Both the position numbers and the translations under genes were made by a program. The notes under the pieces were generated by a model. It ran no database searches, had not been told where the DNA came from, and was given only the letters and a program-made list of their open reading frames with translations. 64,000 bases of DNA from Larix kaempferi (Eukaryota; Streptophyta; Pinopsida; Pinales; Pinaceae), in assembly GCA_027924585.1 (NCBI GenBank), contig BSBM01000050.1:2976001-3040000 (forward strand). Reading direction: 5' to 3'. Shown here piece by piece: positions 23,824 to 36,525 of this stretch. The number at the start of each line of letters is the position of its first letter. Positions within the stretch are counted from its first letter, which is position 1.

Positions 23824-23871
23824 ATGGAAAATCCCAAGATGAAGTCTATGGAAAATCCCAAGATGAAGTCT
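23824..23871. repeat. 24-bp perfect tandem duplication
   Basis: The unit beginning atggaaaatcccaag is repeated exactly at 23824 and 23848, just before a copia gag frame. It would add eight codons in frame to that gag. Confidence 0.9.
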
Positions 23872-25150
23872 AGACCAAGCTAGAAGGACTCTTTGGGAAG
23901 CAAGATGATATGAGAGGATATCAGTTGGAGATTGATCTCATTAGTTTGATCTCTAGTATCTTTCATACTATCCATGACTTGCTCACAAAATATAAATCAT
24001 TATTTATGCATCTCAAGTTATTTGGAGTAGAAAAGAAAGATGGGCAACTAAAACTCTCAATCCTATCCAAATTTAGTCACGAGTACTCAAAGTTTCTTTC
24101 TAACTTCCATGATATGATGTTGGCACTCTCAACTACTTCAAAGAATCCTACATTGGATGCGCTTTCTTCATCTCTTATGCATGATCAATATAAAATTGGT
24201 GAAATGGGTTCCTTGATGGAAAGTTATCGACCCAAGTCAATGGAGAATGTCCTTGTTACAAATATGGGAAACAAGAAAAGCAGCAAGAAGAATCGAAGAA
24301 CTACACAAGCGACCTTCTCCTCTAAATTTTGGAAGAAAAAGAAGAACAATATTGCATGTTCTTACTATAGGAATCCAAACCATGAAGAATAATATTGCAT
24401 GGGGAAATATAATGATCTATTGAAACAACATATTGAATTGGAAAATATTAGGGTTCCTAATAATATCGAGAAGAAAAAATAAGCTAAAAGAATTGAAAAT
24501 CCTTATGATGTAGGTCATGCACTTGTTACTATATTTTTGACAACAACATTTTAATGGGTTCTTGATTTAGGATATTTGAAACATATGGCCTCATTAGAGG
24601 ACATATTTACCTCTTTGGAGCCATACAAGTGCTCTCCCATCTTAATGGTAGATGATGCACTAGTTTTGATCAACCATTCAACTAAATAACAACCTACCAT
24701 AAATCCAGTTCTTGTTGATGAAGATATCCTTGATGCCTATTCGATTACCCCAAGTGATATTTTAGATCCAGAAGAAGAAGATGAATATGTTTACGTTGAT
24801 GAATGAGTTGTTACAGATATGATAGCCAAACAACTTTGGGGACATCAAACTCTTTTTTCTACAAGTGATCTAGTTGGAGATCCAACAAATACATAGAAAA
24901 ATCACTCATAATTTGTTAGTGATCCTCAATAATTTACTACAAAAACTCTCAATTCCCATCCACATTTACATGGTCAGTGTAGGATATCTACTGAATTTTT
25001 AGGAAATCATATCGTGATGTTTCCATGAATGACGAGCATCAATCTATGATGAAGAACCAAACTTGGGTGATGTGTCCCCTACCTCATTGTAGGAATATTT
25101 CTTGGTACAAATGGATTTATTGAACAAATATGGTAGGAGATGGACATGAG
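23872..25150 (+). pseudogene. Ty1/copia remnant: gag, protease start and RT start, with integrase missing
   Basis: Frame 23910-24392 is a copia gag: helical body (HTIHDLLTKYKSLFMHLKLF), a basic linker, then a zinc knuckle at 24356-24398 with the second Cys changed to Tyr and a stop inside. Near 24555 WVLDLGYLKHMA matches the copia protease start with the D-S-G Ser changed to Leu. At about 25030-25140 the frame matches the copia RT start (MMKNQTWVMCPLPH, then WYKWIYRTKY in a shifted frame). The distance from protease to RT is too short, so the integrase has been deleted. Confidence 0.7.
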
Positions 25151-25199
25151 AGTGGTCATGGTTAAAGCATGTTAACTAGTCTTCTCAACAATATACTCT

Positions 25200-25240
25200 C
25201 TCTCCCTCTCTTTTTTTTTTGGCGGGGGGGGTTACCCCAA
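25200..25240. repeat. Low-complexity CT / poly-T / poly-G tract
   Basis: ctctctctccctctc, a run of ten T and a run of eight G occur in succession. Such runs are also prone to assembly error. Confidence 0.8.
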
Positions 25241-25359
25241 TAGGTTTTCCCTCTCTTATCATTCTTCAAAGATAATTTTTGTACTTGGGTACTTAATATG
25301 GCTTCATATTATAGAGACCCAATTTTTTTTTATGCATCAAACTCACCTAAGTTAGGATT

Positions 25360-26060
25360 AAGGTGGGTTTTGATGTACATGAAATGTTTTTCCATTGATA
25401 GTGAGAAGAGAACTCCTACTAGAGTTTTCTCCCTATATTTAGGATCTATAACAATCATACTAGATTAATACCACTTTTTAGGATCAAATATGCTCCTAAT
25501 TGGAGTAATTCCCCTTTTTTAGGAAGGAGGGAACCCTCACTATAGTTATCCCCCTTTTAGGGATCCTAATATTGTTCTACACATGCTTAGGATGAATTCA
25601 CCATACGTGACTAATTGTGTCTAGTTAGAATTTAGTTAGCTCATGCTTGACCTATTTAACTACCTACTTGGAGTTCTAGGTCTTGTTAACACTAGTTTCT
25701 CATGCATGACTGAGTTAACGACCTCAAGAGGTAATTCTAGGTCCAGTAACCCTAGCTACTCATGCATGTCCAAGTTCATTTTTGAAGAAGGGAACACTTT
25801 CCTATTCTAGGCTATTTAGTTATAGTGCACTCATGCATGGCCTAGTTAACTAGCTCATAGGGGTGCACTTGGATATTCAAGTTCATTTACTCTTGAGTTT
25901 ACACTATCTCTTATGCTATATATGAAGGCTTGTATCTCATTGATCAAGAATTTATTCATGTATTCTATTTGAGCATTCAATTGATTAATGAATATTACAT
26001 TACTTGGATCTTTACTTGAATTTTTTTCTGTTCTATGTATTGCTAACTATACTACTTCTC
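25360..26060. other. LTR-like non-coding DNA with ~60-bp periodic motif
   Basis: The motif CTCATGCATG(A/T/G)CC, often followed by AGTTAAC, occurs at 25640, 25699, 25759 and 25830. A TATA-like element (gctatatatgaagg) lies at about 25918-25931. The layout suggests an LTR promoter region, perhaps of the preceding copia remnant, but I see no second copy. Confidence 0.35.
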
Positions 26061-29000
26061 CATTTAGCTTGTAAATCCATTGGGTCACAATATTACAAAA
26101 AATAGTGTAATATATAGGACCAACTCGAGGGATAAGTAAGGGGGAAGGTAAATAGTGAAAGGCTTCAGACTTTCTTTATTCATAGAATAATGTTAAGGCA
26201 TATCTAGTAGTGGTGAAACATAACTAAGGAACAAAAGGTCAATTTGTAAATAATAGGATGTAAATGGTAGTATTTGATAGTGGTAGAAATAGGGAGGATC
26301 TAACATTGGTAGTTTTAATATTCCCAAATCAGATTTGAGAATATTAACTGAATCACAACAATTTTAAATCAGAAATTTGCAAGACTAAAAACTAGTTATG
26401 AAAACTAGTAATGAGAAAACTAGAATAGGTCACAGATAAACCCCCCTAAGGCTTGGTATTTGAATTCTTTTGGATTTACAGAATATGATCATGAATGTTC
26501 AGCAGCATAGAAAACAGATTCAATTCCAGCTTCAGAGTCCTATGCACAAGATACTAGGCCATTTATGTTTCAACAACAGCTGCCGTTGAAGTATACTCCA
26601 AGGCTTCTTGGGCACACCAACATATGCATACTAGAATCATTCACTTACACTTGAAAGAAAATAAAGGGTTTATATTAGACATTAACCCCCTCGTCTACTA
26701 ATGGACAAGAGTTACATAGGTTTTGGGAGGATTTGGCAGTGTTTGGAGGAAGAGTGATATGTAGGACTGCTCACTTGGTTAACTTTCAGGCTCTCCCAAA
26801 TAGGCTGAGAAGGATACTAATCCTTAGGTAGAGAATTGGATGGGATTCATCATTGAATTAAGAACCTCATATGACTGAAAGAACAAAAAATAAGCAACCA
26901 AATAACTTTTAATCAATACTATTGCAAAACTAGTCAATTAAAAAATCCTAAAGAGCTAATCTTGACAAATAAGAGCACAAACAGCCTCTAAGGCTCTCGA
27001 ACTATTCTTTTGATGATCAATGTGACTCAGACATGGAAAAAAGTATAAAATCAGGAAATATCATATAGTATTAAGCATCCAATAGAAGTATTTTGATCTC
27101 ATACTTCGCAGAGAGACTTCAATATTAAATTCTTACAAAATAATGGTAGAACTCTTCAGTGAGAGAATGAAAGAGAATATGGAAATGATGGATCAGAAAA
27201 AGAGATCATATATGAGCATAAAATATCTCATGGAAAACACCCATACATCTGATATTTTGACTGGATGCACTCCCTGTCTCTCTTCTCTCTTCTTTGAAGA
27301 AAATCTCCACAATTCCACCTCAAACTTGGACAATTCTCTGCATTAATCCTAGAAGCTTGTGTTCTTCATGAATATGGATGGATCAGGGCTGCATATAAGA
27401 ATTATATGGCTGTACGTAAGACTTCTACAGCTTCATATGATCATTAGTGAACACTGGAACACACTTTTCTTGGGGCACTTCACCCAAGCATTGATTGAGG
27501 TGCATCACTCAATCCTTGAGAAGCATAGCTCTCAAATCATTAACAAAATGGACAAAAGAGGTGAGAGGAGCACACTGGCCTTATTTTATAGACTAGGTGG
27601 CTTAATGAGCAAGTAATTTTCATGTGTGAGTGGATGAGTGTGCCTTCCTTAGAGAGAATTAGCAACATCTCTGCTTTGTGCAGCTTTCCTGCTTTTCCAA
27701 CCTTCCTTGCTTTGTGATTTTCTTCTGCTTTTAGAATTGTGCCCTCCTTTGCTTTCTAGATGTTTCCTTCTTTTCAAGACTGGCTATTTTTCTCCACTTT
27801 CCCACTTTATTCACTTCCCTGCTTTATACACTTGCCTACTTTTCACTTCTTTTTCCAGTTTCCTTCTTTTTTATGCCACCTTTCTTTTAGTTGCTTTCTT
27901 CTTGTTTCTATAATTTATCAAGTGAGTGAGTGTGGTCCACCTTATCCTCATGTGCACTCTTAGACACATGAGCATCACAATTGTGCCAAAAATAATTAAT
28001 CATGTGAATAAAAATAATTACAAAGCACTTCACATTAAAATTATTAATTATTTAACTACTATAGGCCCAGATCCAAAATTTATCCCAAATAATTAATAAT
28101 GCCTTTCTTTTATCTTCTCCTAGACTCTTAGGGACTAAAAGAGTCTAAAAATTAATCAAGTAACCACTTAGGAAGGAACTTGACAGTAGTATAAGATGAC
28201 AATGACTAAAAAAGGATAAGTCAAGAGGAGTGATCAAGTGAGGTGAAGGGTAGAAACGTTTATGAGTATTTTTGGGGGAGTTTTGAACATAGATGTTCTA
28301 AACCAAGGAACTTGAGATGATGTCGACTAGACTAGGATGGTGCTTAGAAGAAAAGTAAATAAGGTGGAAATAGAATGTGATAAGCACACTAGAACCAAGA
28401 TGCATTATGTAAGAATGGATATTTTCATATTCCATAAGGGGGGAATCAAAACGAAGGCTAGGGAATAAGTTCCTTTAGGAGTAAATCTAATGTGTGATGT
28501 GAAACATCAAATGTAAACAAAGCAAAGGATGCGCACTATGGGAATAGCTAGAAGGGAGATGTAATGGAAGTGAAACAATGCAAACTCGGTTTGCAAAATA
28601 GATGGTACAAAAGGGTTGTGAAATTCAAAATGTGATATACCAATAATTACTAAACATACTGGGAAGTTTATGGGTAAAGGTAAATTGAAATATGAGGAGG
28701 ATAACACATAAAGTGTAACTCATTAGACATAGATGAGGTGGACTTCCAATTTGAAGGGGATTAAAACAATATGGGTGTGTTTTGAGGGGAAGAGTCATGG
28801 TGCTAATAGGCAAAGTGCTTTCCCTTGTGAGTGGGTTAGGTTCACCAACAAATGAACAAGATAAATTATTTCTACTTTTCTCTAGATTCTACATTCATGC
28901 TATGCAAAATATTTTTGCGAAGAAATAAATATGTATGTTATTATCATAATTTTTCCAAGGCTTTGTCAAGTTGGATCCTTGTATTCTAGTTCTTGGTCCC

Positions 29001-29695
29001 AAGTCATGTGAACATTTCTAGACACAAATAAGCAACACATCTTCCTTATTCTTTTAACAAAAACAAACATGCATAAAGAAATTGAATATCTTCATCAATC
29101 CAAAACACATAGCACATATTTTTGGGGGGAAGGGGTCAACTGGATTTATTTTTAATGATTACTAAGAAGAGGATAGTACTTACAATCATTTGGTGATTCT
29201 ATAGAGTCTGGGTGCCCTCCCTTTCCATTATCCTCAGAAAAATATTTGAAGAACAAAAGCGTTATGCTCTATGATGCACTAATGATATTCAAACCTCTTG
29301 TCTATCCCCTGTATCTTCACCCCATAGGTATCTTTTATAGATTCAAATTAGCTCTAATATGGGTGATGTTTACAAAGTGCATGCTTTGCATGCACTACAA
29401 GTCCCTTCCATGCATAACCGAACTTATGTTTTCTTGATTGAGCACTTTCAATGCTATTTTTCCCCAATTTGAAAACCTGGTCATGCTTTATCAGATCAAT
29501 GTAGTAAGCATATGGCTATGGTCGTTCCTTTAGGGCTCAATGTTGTGATTGATCACCCTCATCCTTATCAAAAGTAGCGACCAAGTTCAAATTAGTTGCA
29601 AATATCAATGTTTTTAGGTCAATTTTGGTGTAAAAGGTGTCTTGATTTCCACTTTAAGCCTTTGTCATCAAGGGTGCTAAATATCATTATATTAT
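26061..29695. other. Anonymous DNA with a pyrimidine-rich block
   Basis: No gene recognised. Between 27660 and 27910 the plus strand is strongly C/T-rich (repeated tttcct/cttttc words); the open frames 27707-27963 there are products of composition. Frames at 27143-27346, 27359-27616 and 29246-29437 have no domain. Confidence 0.4.
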
Positions 29696-30720
29696 ATGCC
29701 CCCTAATGTGTGAGGTTAGAAGTGGAGCAGATGATCAAAATATATTAAGTCAAATCATCCAGAACTATTTCTAATGTGATAAGGAGGTGAACTATAGAGT
29801 AAGGAGCCATAAACTACCTGCATGCAAAAACCAAGATCTTAAATATAAAATAGATTCCCTAAGGAGGGAATACCCATGCCTAGTAGTGAACAAACAACGC
29901 CATTAAAAATACACAGTGGATCCATGTCAAAAAGTACAACAGTAATGAAAAATGGCACTATGAGGAGTGCAAAAATTGATAGTCTTCAAAATAGTTGAAA
30001 CATGGTAGGTTGATCTTGCACCACATAGGTAAATAGAAACAAAGAGGGATGCTACTATTTTTTCCCATGGTATTCAATCCAAAAACTCAATGATAGGACG
30101 AGTCTACGTCATGTGAATAAATGAACTGAATTTGAGCATGGTAGAACATCGTCTGATCACCAACCATTGATGTATACCATTGAAAAATGTGAGGAAACCC
30201 ACCAATAATGAATGATGGGCCCCAAGGTACAAAGTACAATCTATAAAGTATGAATAAAGGAAGCGATGTCAAACACTTGTAGAATTAATTGAGCAGTAGT
30301 CATTGATATACACCCATTGTTGATTATGAGGAAACATGCCACTAATGACTGCAAGTTACGAGGTATTGTTAAGGTTCCTAGACCATATTCCCAGAAAATG
30401 ATTTCTTGTTGATAGGAAGAGGTATGTTAGAAGGAGGGAATTAAGGAATCCCACATCAACCAACATGAAACAAATATCAATATTCTAGTTTGATTTGTAA
30501 AGAATAGATATAAGAATAACCACCAATATACACTAGCACATGAAAGCTGACATGATTGGTCAAATGACATATGAGGAATGGTTGACACATGTTTTTTGTA
30601 CCAGGAAACACACAACTTAAGAAATATTAGACCAATGAAATCCATCAATGTTAAATGATTTGATGAATGCTCCATAGTGTCTGAAAGAATAACCAATCGG
30701 ATCCGTATAACTCATAATCA
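29696..30720. repeat. Dispersed repeat family, copy A
   Basis: Shares a start (atgccccctaatgtgtgagg) and most of its length with 53122-54049 plus 55344-55480. Inside it a segment is duplicated with a 136-bp period: 'cattgatgtatacc' at 30165 and its counterpart at 30301; the same 136-bp spacing is seen in copy B. Non-coding. A TG start at 29697 suggests it may be an LTR, but no terminal pair is visible. Confidence 0.7.
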
Positions 30721-31161
30721 TGGTATAGTTTCCTAAGGTAAATTATATAAACCTAACTAAATGTGACTAACGCAAATAGGTTCTTTGTTCAAGGGAAATA
30801 ATGATTGACTGTTTCCATTTCAGCTTTGTAATGTAATATTTTTTCCCCTCCCCCCCATTTTGGTTTTTTATATTTTTGTCTTTTTAATTTTTATGGAATC
30901 TTGAAAAAGAATAAAGAATGCTAGTGTACAATTGAGGAAATGAGTATTGCAAAGGAGTGTTCTGACATTTCAAGGGCACATGATAGTCCTATGAAAAAAC
31001 AAGTTTAAAAAAAGGTAATGAGCTATCTGTGTACACTCACAAGGATGTTTCCTTGGGGATGAAGGTCAATCAAACAAGAGAAAAGTCTATAAGTGGAAAG
31101 AATCAAATAATGGCTACAATGTAAAAGAAACAAAGTAAATAATAAGTGGTGAAGTAGTAGG
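30721..31161. other. Anonymous AT-rich DNA
   Basis: No gene seen. It contains a C-rich run (cccctccccccccatttt) near 30845. Confidence 0.4.
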
Positions 31162-31276
31162 TTAAAGTTCTAAACCTATTTAAGTGTAACAATGCATACA
31201 AGTCTTAAGAAAAATAGAAAGTAAAACAATGACATTCACACATAGTACATAGAGATTTATGCTAGAAACCCCAACA
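31162..31276 (-). repeat. 3' LTR of copia element, internally deleted
   Basis: On the minus strand it starts TGTTGGGGTTTC (ending at 31276) and ends AGAACTTTAA. It aligns to 35399-35508 but lacks the several hundred bases expected between its TGTTGGGG start and the TTTC shared with the right LTR. Confidence 0.7.
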
Positions 31277-31287
31277 TTCTCCCACTT
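31277..31287 (-). other. Polypurine tract of copia element
   Basis: AAGTGGGAGAA on the minus strand, directly before the LTR start TGTTG. Confidence 0.75.
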
Positions 31288-31319
31288 GTTGTTTTCTCTG
31301 CATACATGGAGTACAATAT

Positions 31320-32960
31320 TTTATCAAATCAACAATCCAGGGCAGGAATGCCCATTGATTCTCTACACCATGAAAAATTGTCAGTGATCACATATATTTT
31401 CGATGAATCTGCAACATTATTCAAAGTGTCAACTTTCTCTAGCAACACATTCTTGCTTTCAACCATGTCTCTTACAAATTGATACTAAACATCAATATGA
31501 TTCATTTTTTAGTGATAAGCAAGTTTCTTGTATATAAATATTGCACTCTGACTATCACAATCTATCCTCACAACTTTTTGTCCAAACCCAATGTCCAAAC
31601 ACAGTATCTGCAACCATACAACCTATTTAATTTCATTAGTGGCTTCCATGTATTCATTTTTTGTATTTGATAGTGCCACTACAGCCTGTTTCTTACTCAT
31701 CCAATTGATAGCACCTTAAAATAGGTTAAACACATACCCACTTGTATATCTTCTATGATCCAAATCTCCAACCTAGTTAGCATCAACAAAGCCATGTACA
31801 TTCAACACTATGTCCTTTCCATATATTCCTTGATAAGAGATTGCATTATTTGTAGTTCCATGCAAATACCTAAACACAATCTTTACAGTTGTCCAATGCT
31901 CCTTTCCCGGTTTTGACATATACCTCAAAACTCCCACTGCATGGGAAATGTTTGGCCTGGTGCATACCATGGCATACCTAAAAATTCCAACTATAGTAGC
32001 ATAAGGAACATGAGAAATGTCTTCTTCTTCTTCTTATTCTTCTTCTTCTTTCTTGGGACATTTTTTTGCATATAATATTACACCTACAGGAATAGGGAAT
32101 TTTATTGGTTTACATTCCTACATATTAAACATGTGTATTATCGTCTCAACATATTTTCTCTTGTTCAACCAAAGTTTCCTGTCTACATGATTTCTCTTGA
32201 TCTCCATCCCCAAGATGAAATTGGTAGCATTTAGATCCTTCATGTTGAACTTGGAAGATAGTTGTGATTTCACCTCCTTGATAACCTCCATGTTGTTTCT
32301 ATCTAACAACATGTCATTGACATACAACACTACATAAACAAAATATATTCCAACTTTCTTGCAATAGACACAATGATCATCCTTACTTCTCATAAATCCT
32401 AGCCCCAATATGTATGTTTTGAACTTTTTTTACCACATCCTTAGATATTGATTTATACTATAAAGGGACTTCCTCATCTTGCAAAACAAATCCTTCTCAC
32501 CCTTACTGTAAATCCTTCAGGTTTCTTCATGTAGATTTCTTCTTCCAGGTCCCCATGTAGGAATGTTGTTTTTACATCCATTTTGTTCTACCTCTAGATC
32601 AAATGCTGCAACAAGAGACAATAGGAATCTAATGGAAGGTAATTTTGCAGCAGGGGAAAATATCTCACCAAAGTAAATTCTCTCTACCTAAGAATAACCA
32701 TTTTCTACTAGTTGAGTCTTGTACTTCTCGAATTTTCCTGTTGCATTCAATTTCTTTTTGAGCACCCATTTTCTACCAATATGTTTCCTTCCATTATTAA
32801 TTTCAACCAAATACTAGGCATCATTTTTTCTCCAAGGCATACATTTCTTCTCCCATTCCCTTCTTCTAAATGTTTCACTCTTCATAATTAACTACCTCTT
32901 TAACAGATCTAGGTTCACCATTAATAGTATATAGAACAAAACCAGAATGAAAATCTGGTG
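31320..32960 (-). pseudogene. Copia reverse transcriptase and RNase H
   Basis: RT pieces include 32118-32408 with VYVVLYVNDMLLDRNNMEVI, where the YVDDM box of copia RT is YVNDM, and SKFNMKDLNATNFILGMEIK. Then come MVCTRPNISHAVGVLRYMSK (31773-31970) and RNase H residues DLDHRRYTSGYVFNLF, AINWMSKKQAVVALSNTKNE, CDSQSAIFI and HIDVQYQFV-like traces down to about 31320. Frameshifts and stops interrupt it throughout. The first catalytic Asp-to-Asn change alone would abolish polymerase activity. Confidence 0.82.
32020..32054. repeat. CTT microsatellite
   Basis: (CTT)n with one TAT interruption, inside the dead copia RT region on the opposite strand. Confidence 0.9.
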
Positions 32961-34030
32961 GACTATACATTTCAGATTGCCTCGAGTGATATCTCCTACA
33001 GGCTGGAGTCTGTGGTTCCACCTCATCATCTGATTCAGATGACTCTTCCCCCTCATTTGAATAAGATCATTTATTCTTTATCTTAAACTCCATTTTCTCT
33101 AGTCCTTTCGATTTTGATTCATATTCATTCTTGGAAGTTCGACTCTCAATTTCTTTGAATACCACGTCTCGACTGTACATTGTTTTCCTTGTTATGGATT
33201 CCACATTTTGTAACCTTTCATTCCATCTTTGTATCCAATAAAGATACATTTCTCTTTTTCTCCTTAGGAACATGCACAAAAGCATAAAACCCAAAAAATA
33301 TAAGATGTGCAACGTAAGGCTTCTTACCATACCATACCTCATGAGGAATCTTGTTGACCAATGTTGATGTGGGTGATTGATTCTTCATATAACATTCAGT
33401 GTGTATAGATTCATCCCAACATTCGTGTACTAGCCCTACACCACCGAACATACTCCTCGCCTTCTCCATCAGTGACCAATTCATCCTTTCTGCAACCCCA
33501 TTTTTTAGGGGTGTATACAGATTTATATTTTTCCATGCTATAACACACTGTTTATAGAACTGATCAAATTATTTAACATAGAATTCAACTCCATTGTCGG
33601 TTCTCAACACTTTTATTTTCCTTCATGTTTGGTTTACCACAAGAGCCTTGAAATCCTTGAATTTACTGAAAACCTCTAATTTCCTTTTTAAGAAATACAA
33701 CCATGTATTCCTCTAGAAATCATTTATAAATTACACATAATATATATATCCTCCCAATAATGGAATAGGTACAGGAACAAACACATCAGTATGTGTTAAA
33801 TCCAGGATATCCTTTTCCCTTGTAGCACCATAAGGTAATTTCACTCTATTTTGCTTATGATATAAACAATGCTCATAGAAATCAAATTCTCATTTGCAGT
33901 TAGTCATACCTTCAATTATACATTTACCTTGTAATGCTTGAACTCTGTTCTCACCAATATGTCCCAACCTTTGATGCCATAGCATAATGTCACCTCCAGA
34001 AACATTAGTGTTTTTACTTTCTTTACTTTG
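32961..34030 (-). pseudogene. Copia integrase
   Basis: The clearest part is 33218-33484: MNWSLMEKARSMFGGVGLVH, then ECYMKNQSPTSTLVNKIPHE and VWYGKKPYVAHLIFFGFYAF, the end of the copia integrase core and the GKKP motif. Upstream, traces of the DDE core (FKDFKALVVNQT, VLRTDNGVEFYVK) are readable at 33560-33660. 33067-33342 adds the linker toward RT. Frames shift several times. Confidence 0.8.
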
Positions 34031-34470
34031 AACCTAGGGAACAATAGAGATATTACACCCATGAGTAGCGATGCTTCTCAACAACTTGTACAGAGTTCCA
34101 CACGAAAATCCCCTCATCAAAACCATTTCTCCTTGAACCATTTTACATTTGTATTTTTTGAATATAGTGTTTACACCGATGTCACTCATTATGCTAATAG
34201 ATATCAAGTTTCTGGCCAGATCTAGGATGTGCAAAACACTAGGAAGGGTTCTAATACTTCCATCCTCCAACAATAATTTCACTTTTCCATGCCCTATGAT
34301 TTTGGATGGTGAATCATCTATCATGAGGACATCCCCTCAGTTATACCATTCATACTCACAAAACCAATGCTCGTTAAGAGTCATATAAAAGGAATCACCT
34401 GATTCAATCAACCAAACATCACTTCTTGAATGTGTACTTGTAGTATCCAAGTATACATCACCTCCTTCTT
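34031..34470 (-). pseudogene. Copia protease and GAG-pre-integrase region
   Basis: 34034-34324 reads GHGKVKLLLEDGSIRTLPSV and LARNLISISIMSDIG, typical of the stretch between protease active site and integrase zinc finger, followed by MVLMRGFSCGTLYKLL. The protease active-site part lies just upstream (about 34400-34440), where WLIESGDSF-like residues can be read. Confidence 0.72.
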
Positions 34471-35294
34471 CTAAGGATGATTTCCTTCTATGGACAGAGT
34501 ATCCTCTGACCCTTTACCTCTTTCAACACCTTTTGGTCTATAGTTCTTCTTATAATGCCTAGTCTTACCTAATTTCCAACATAATTTCTTCAAATATTCT
34601 CCTAGAGATTTAGAGGTTCCCCTAGATTTAGATCTTGCCCCTCTAGATCTATTTTTGTGGTATTTGGAACGACCTCTCACTAATAAGGCATTAGTGATAT
34701 GATTTTCCATGTATTCTCTCCTCTTTTCCTCTAATAACAGGGATGCAACCACATACTCAAACTTCAATGTAGACTAAGTAGTACTACCTATTGCTACAAC
34801 CAGATTATCCCAAGAGTCTAGTAGAGAACATAACAAGGTAATACAATTCTCTTGTTCATCCATATTAATATAAATCAATTTTAGTTGACTTGCCGGAGTA
34901 TTGAATGCATTTAGATGATCTGTCATAGATTCACCATCTTCCATCCTTAGATGATACAGTTTCTTTCGCAGACACAATTTATTTAGCTGGGACTTTCACT
35001 GATACAGATTCTCTAACTTTTCCTACAACTTATTTGCAGTTCCTTCTCCAGATACATTCATACCGAATCTAAGAGACAAAGATGAATCATACTCCTAGAC
35101 TTTCTATCCAACTTATCTCAATCTTCTTTCGATCTAGCAGTAGCTTTTGTACCTAGATCCATAGAAACCCATTGTTCGTTGTCTACTAGAAGATCATCCA
35201 TCTTGAGCTTCCACAACTCAAAATTTTGTCCATTAATTTTTTCGACTTCCAGTCTAGAACTGCTTTCCATTCTTTCAACAAAAGAATCACTCAT
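34471..35294 (-). pseudogene. Copia gag (UBN2-type)
   Basis: An ATG at 35294-35292 opens MSDSFVERMESSSRLEVEKI, then FELWKLKMDDLLVDNEQWVS, the usual start of a UBN2-type copia gag. It continues MCLRKKLYHLRMEDGESMTD (34774-34977) and VASLLLEEKRR (34471-34767) with a basic domain and a zinc knuckle (CWKLGKTRHYKKNY) whose second and last Cys are lost. Several stops break the frame, the first after about 60 codons. Confidence 0.8.
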
Positions 35295-35385
35295 GCAAAA
35301 CTCCCACTGAAATCAAGTTTAGTATAGACCCAAGAATTGAGCTAAACCCTTAGTAACAAAGGCATGCCTCTGAAGCCAAATACTT

Positions 35386-35396
35386 CTATGATACCA
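35386..35396 (-). other. Primer binding site, initiator-Met tRNA type
   Basis: Minus strand TGGTATCATAG, close to the common TGGTATCAGAG, two bases from the LTR terminus (35399). Confidence 0.8.
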
Positions 35397-35398
35397 AC

Positions 35399-35760
35399 TG
35401 AAAGTTCTAAACCTATTTAAGTGTAACAATGCATACAATTATTAAGCAAAATAGAAAGTAAAACAATGGCATTCACACATAGTACACAGAGATTTACCCT
35501 GGAAACCTTGAAGGGAAAAACCAACTTAACTTAGAGCTTCACCACTCTCTTCATTTATTTTTTCGTTGTATTAATTCAACCGTTTGCAATACAATATATA
35601 GGTATTCACCAACCTTCAAAACCATAATTCCCAAATTGGAATCATAGTATAATAGTTCAAAAACCATTGGATGAAAATATCAAAAACTGGGGCAAAAAGC
35701 AACCCAATTTGTTTTCCTTGGGGGCTCGTTGGCCCAATTCCCCCTAGCCATGGGGGTTAG
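35399..35760 (-). repeat. 5' LTR of copia element, right edge uncertain
   Basis: Starts at 35399 (minus-strand end ...AACTTTCA). A TATA-like element lies at about 35592 (minus CTATATATTG). No convincing outer TG terminus is visible; the run of C/G homopolymers at 35700-35780 may mark the end. Confidence 0.6.
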
Positions 35761-36525
35761 TTTCCCCCCAAACCCCCATAAGAAGGTGGGTATTCATGTA
35801 GAGGATATAACACACACACAACAATAGGCATAGATGTACAAGTAGTTATTTTGAAAAAAGTGGATGTAAAATGCTGAAAATTCGGGACCCCGTCAAGAAA
35901 TGGACAAAAAAATATTAGAGAAGTATGCGGTATCAAAGTCCAAGTCATGATGGTACTAATAGGGCTATCAGGCCTATGAGAAAAACTTGACATGGGAACT
36001 AAAATGGTAAGAGAGTTCTGACTATAGTGTCCCATGTTAGGTAGGCTCTTATGTCAAACTGGTGCAAAATTCATATAGAAAAGGTTGAGGCACCAAAATC
36101 CAACAAGTTTAACCCTATGGAAAATTTGGGTGGAAAAGTATTTAAATGCATCATAATTGAGGGAAAACCTAAACCTATATGAAATATTCCAAATATACCT
36201 AACTAGATAAAAGAATGTTAAAAACATGATCCCTAAGCAACCAGGAATCCATCTCCAAATTGTGTATCCAAGAAACAACAATACCATGATCATATCCATA
36301 AAATAAAAATAAAAAAGATACGGCATGAGTTACTTTGATAGGGGTATGTTGAAATTCAATGTATTCCACAATATTTGTTACCAAGTTAGATTCCACCATG
36401 AAGAATCATGAAGGTCAAGGCTTAAGGACCTACAATCAATAAGATCAAACTCATGAGGGAGATCAAAGCTGAAAGAAATAATAGAGTCAACTAGAACAGA
36501 CTAAACATCATAGGAGTCTAAGGAT
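35761..36525. other. Anonymous DNA
   Basis: No gene seen. Short minus-strand frames at 35757-36399 have no domain. Confidence 0.35.

Larger units (their letters stand above)
31162..35760 (-). mobile_element. Ty1/copia LTR retrotransposon, structurally near complete, inactive
   Basis: On the minus strand the order is LTR (right, from about 35.76 kb to 35399), primer site (35396-35386), gag, protease, integrase, RT and RNase H in one gag-pol region (35294 to about 31320), polypurine tract (31287-31277), then the left LTR (31276-31162). About 100 bp of the two LTRs align closely (31162-31270 with 35399-35508). The left LTR is far shorter than the right one, so it carries an internal deletion. 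The right outer edge is uncertain. Confidence 0.8.

Noticed and set aside
27690-27963. Two overlapping ORFs rich in Phe, Leu, Ser
   Set aside because: Explained by a pyrimidine-rich tract; hydrophobic codons are produced by composition alone.
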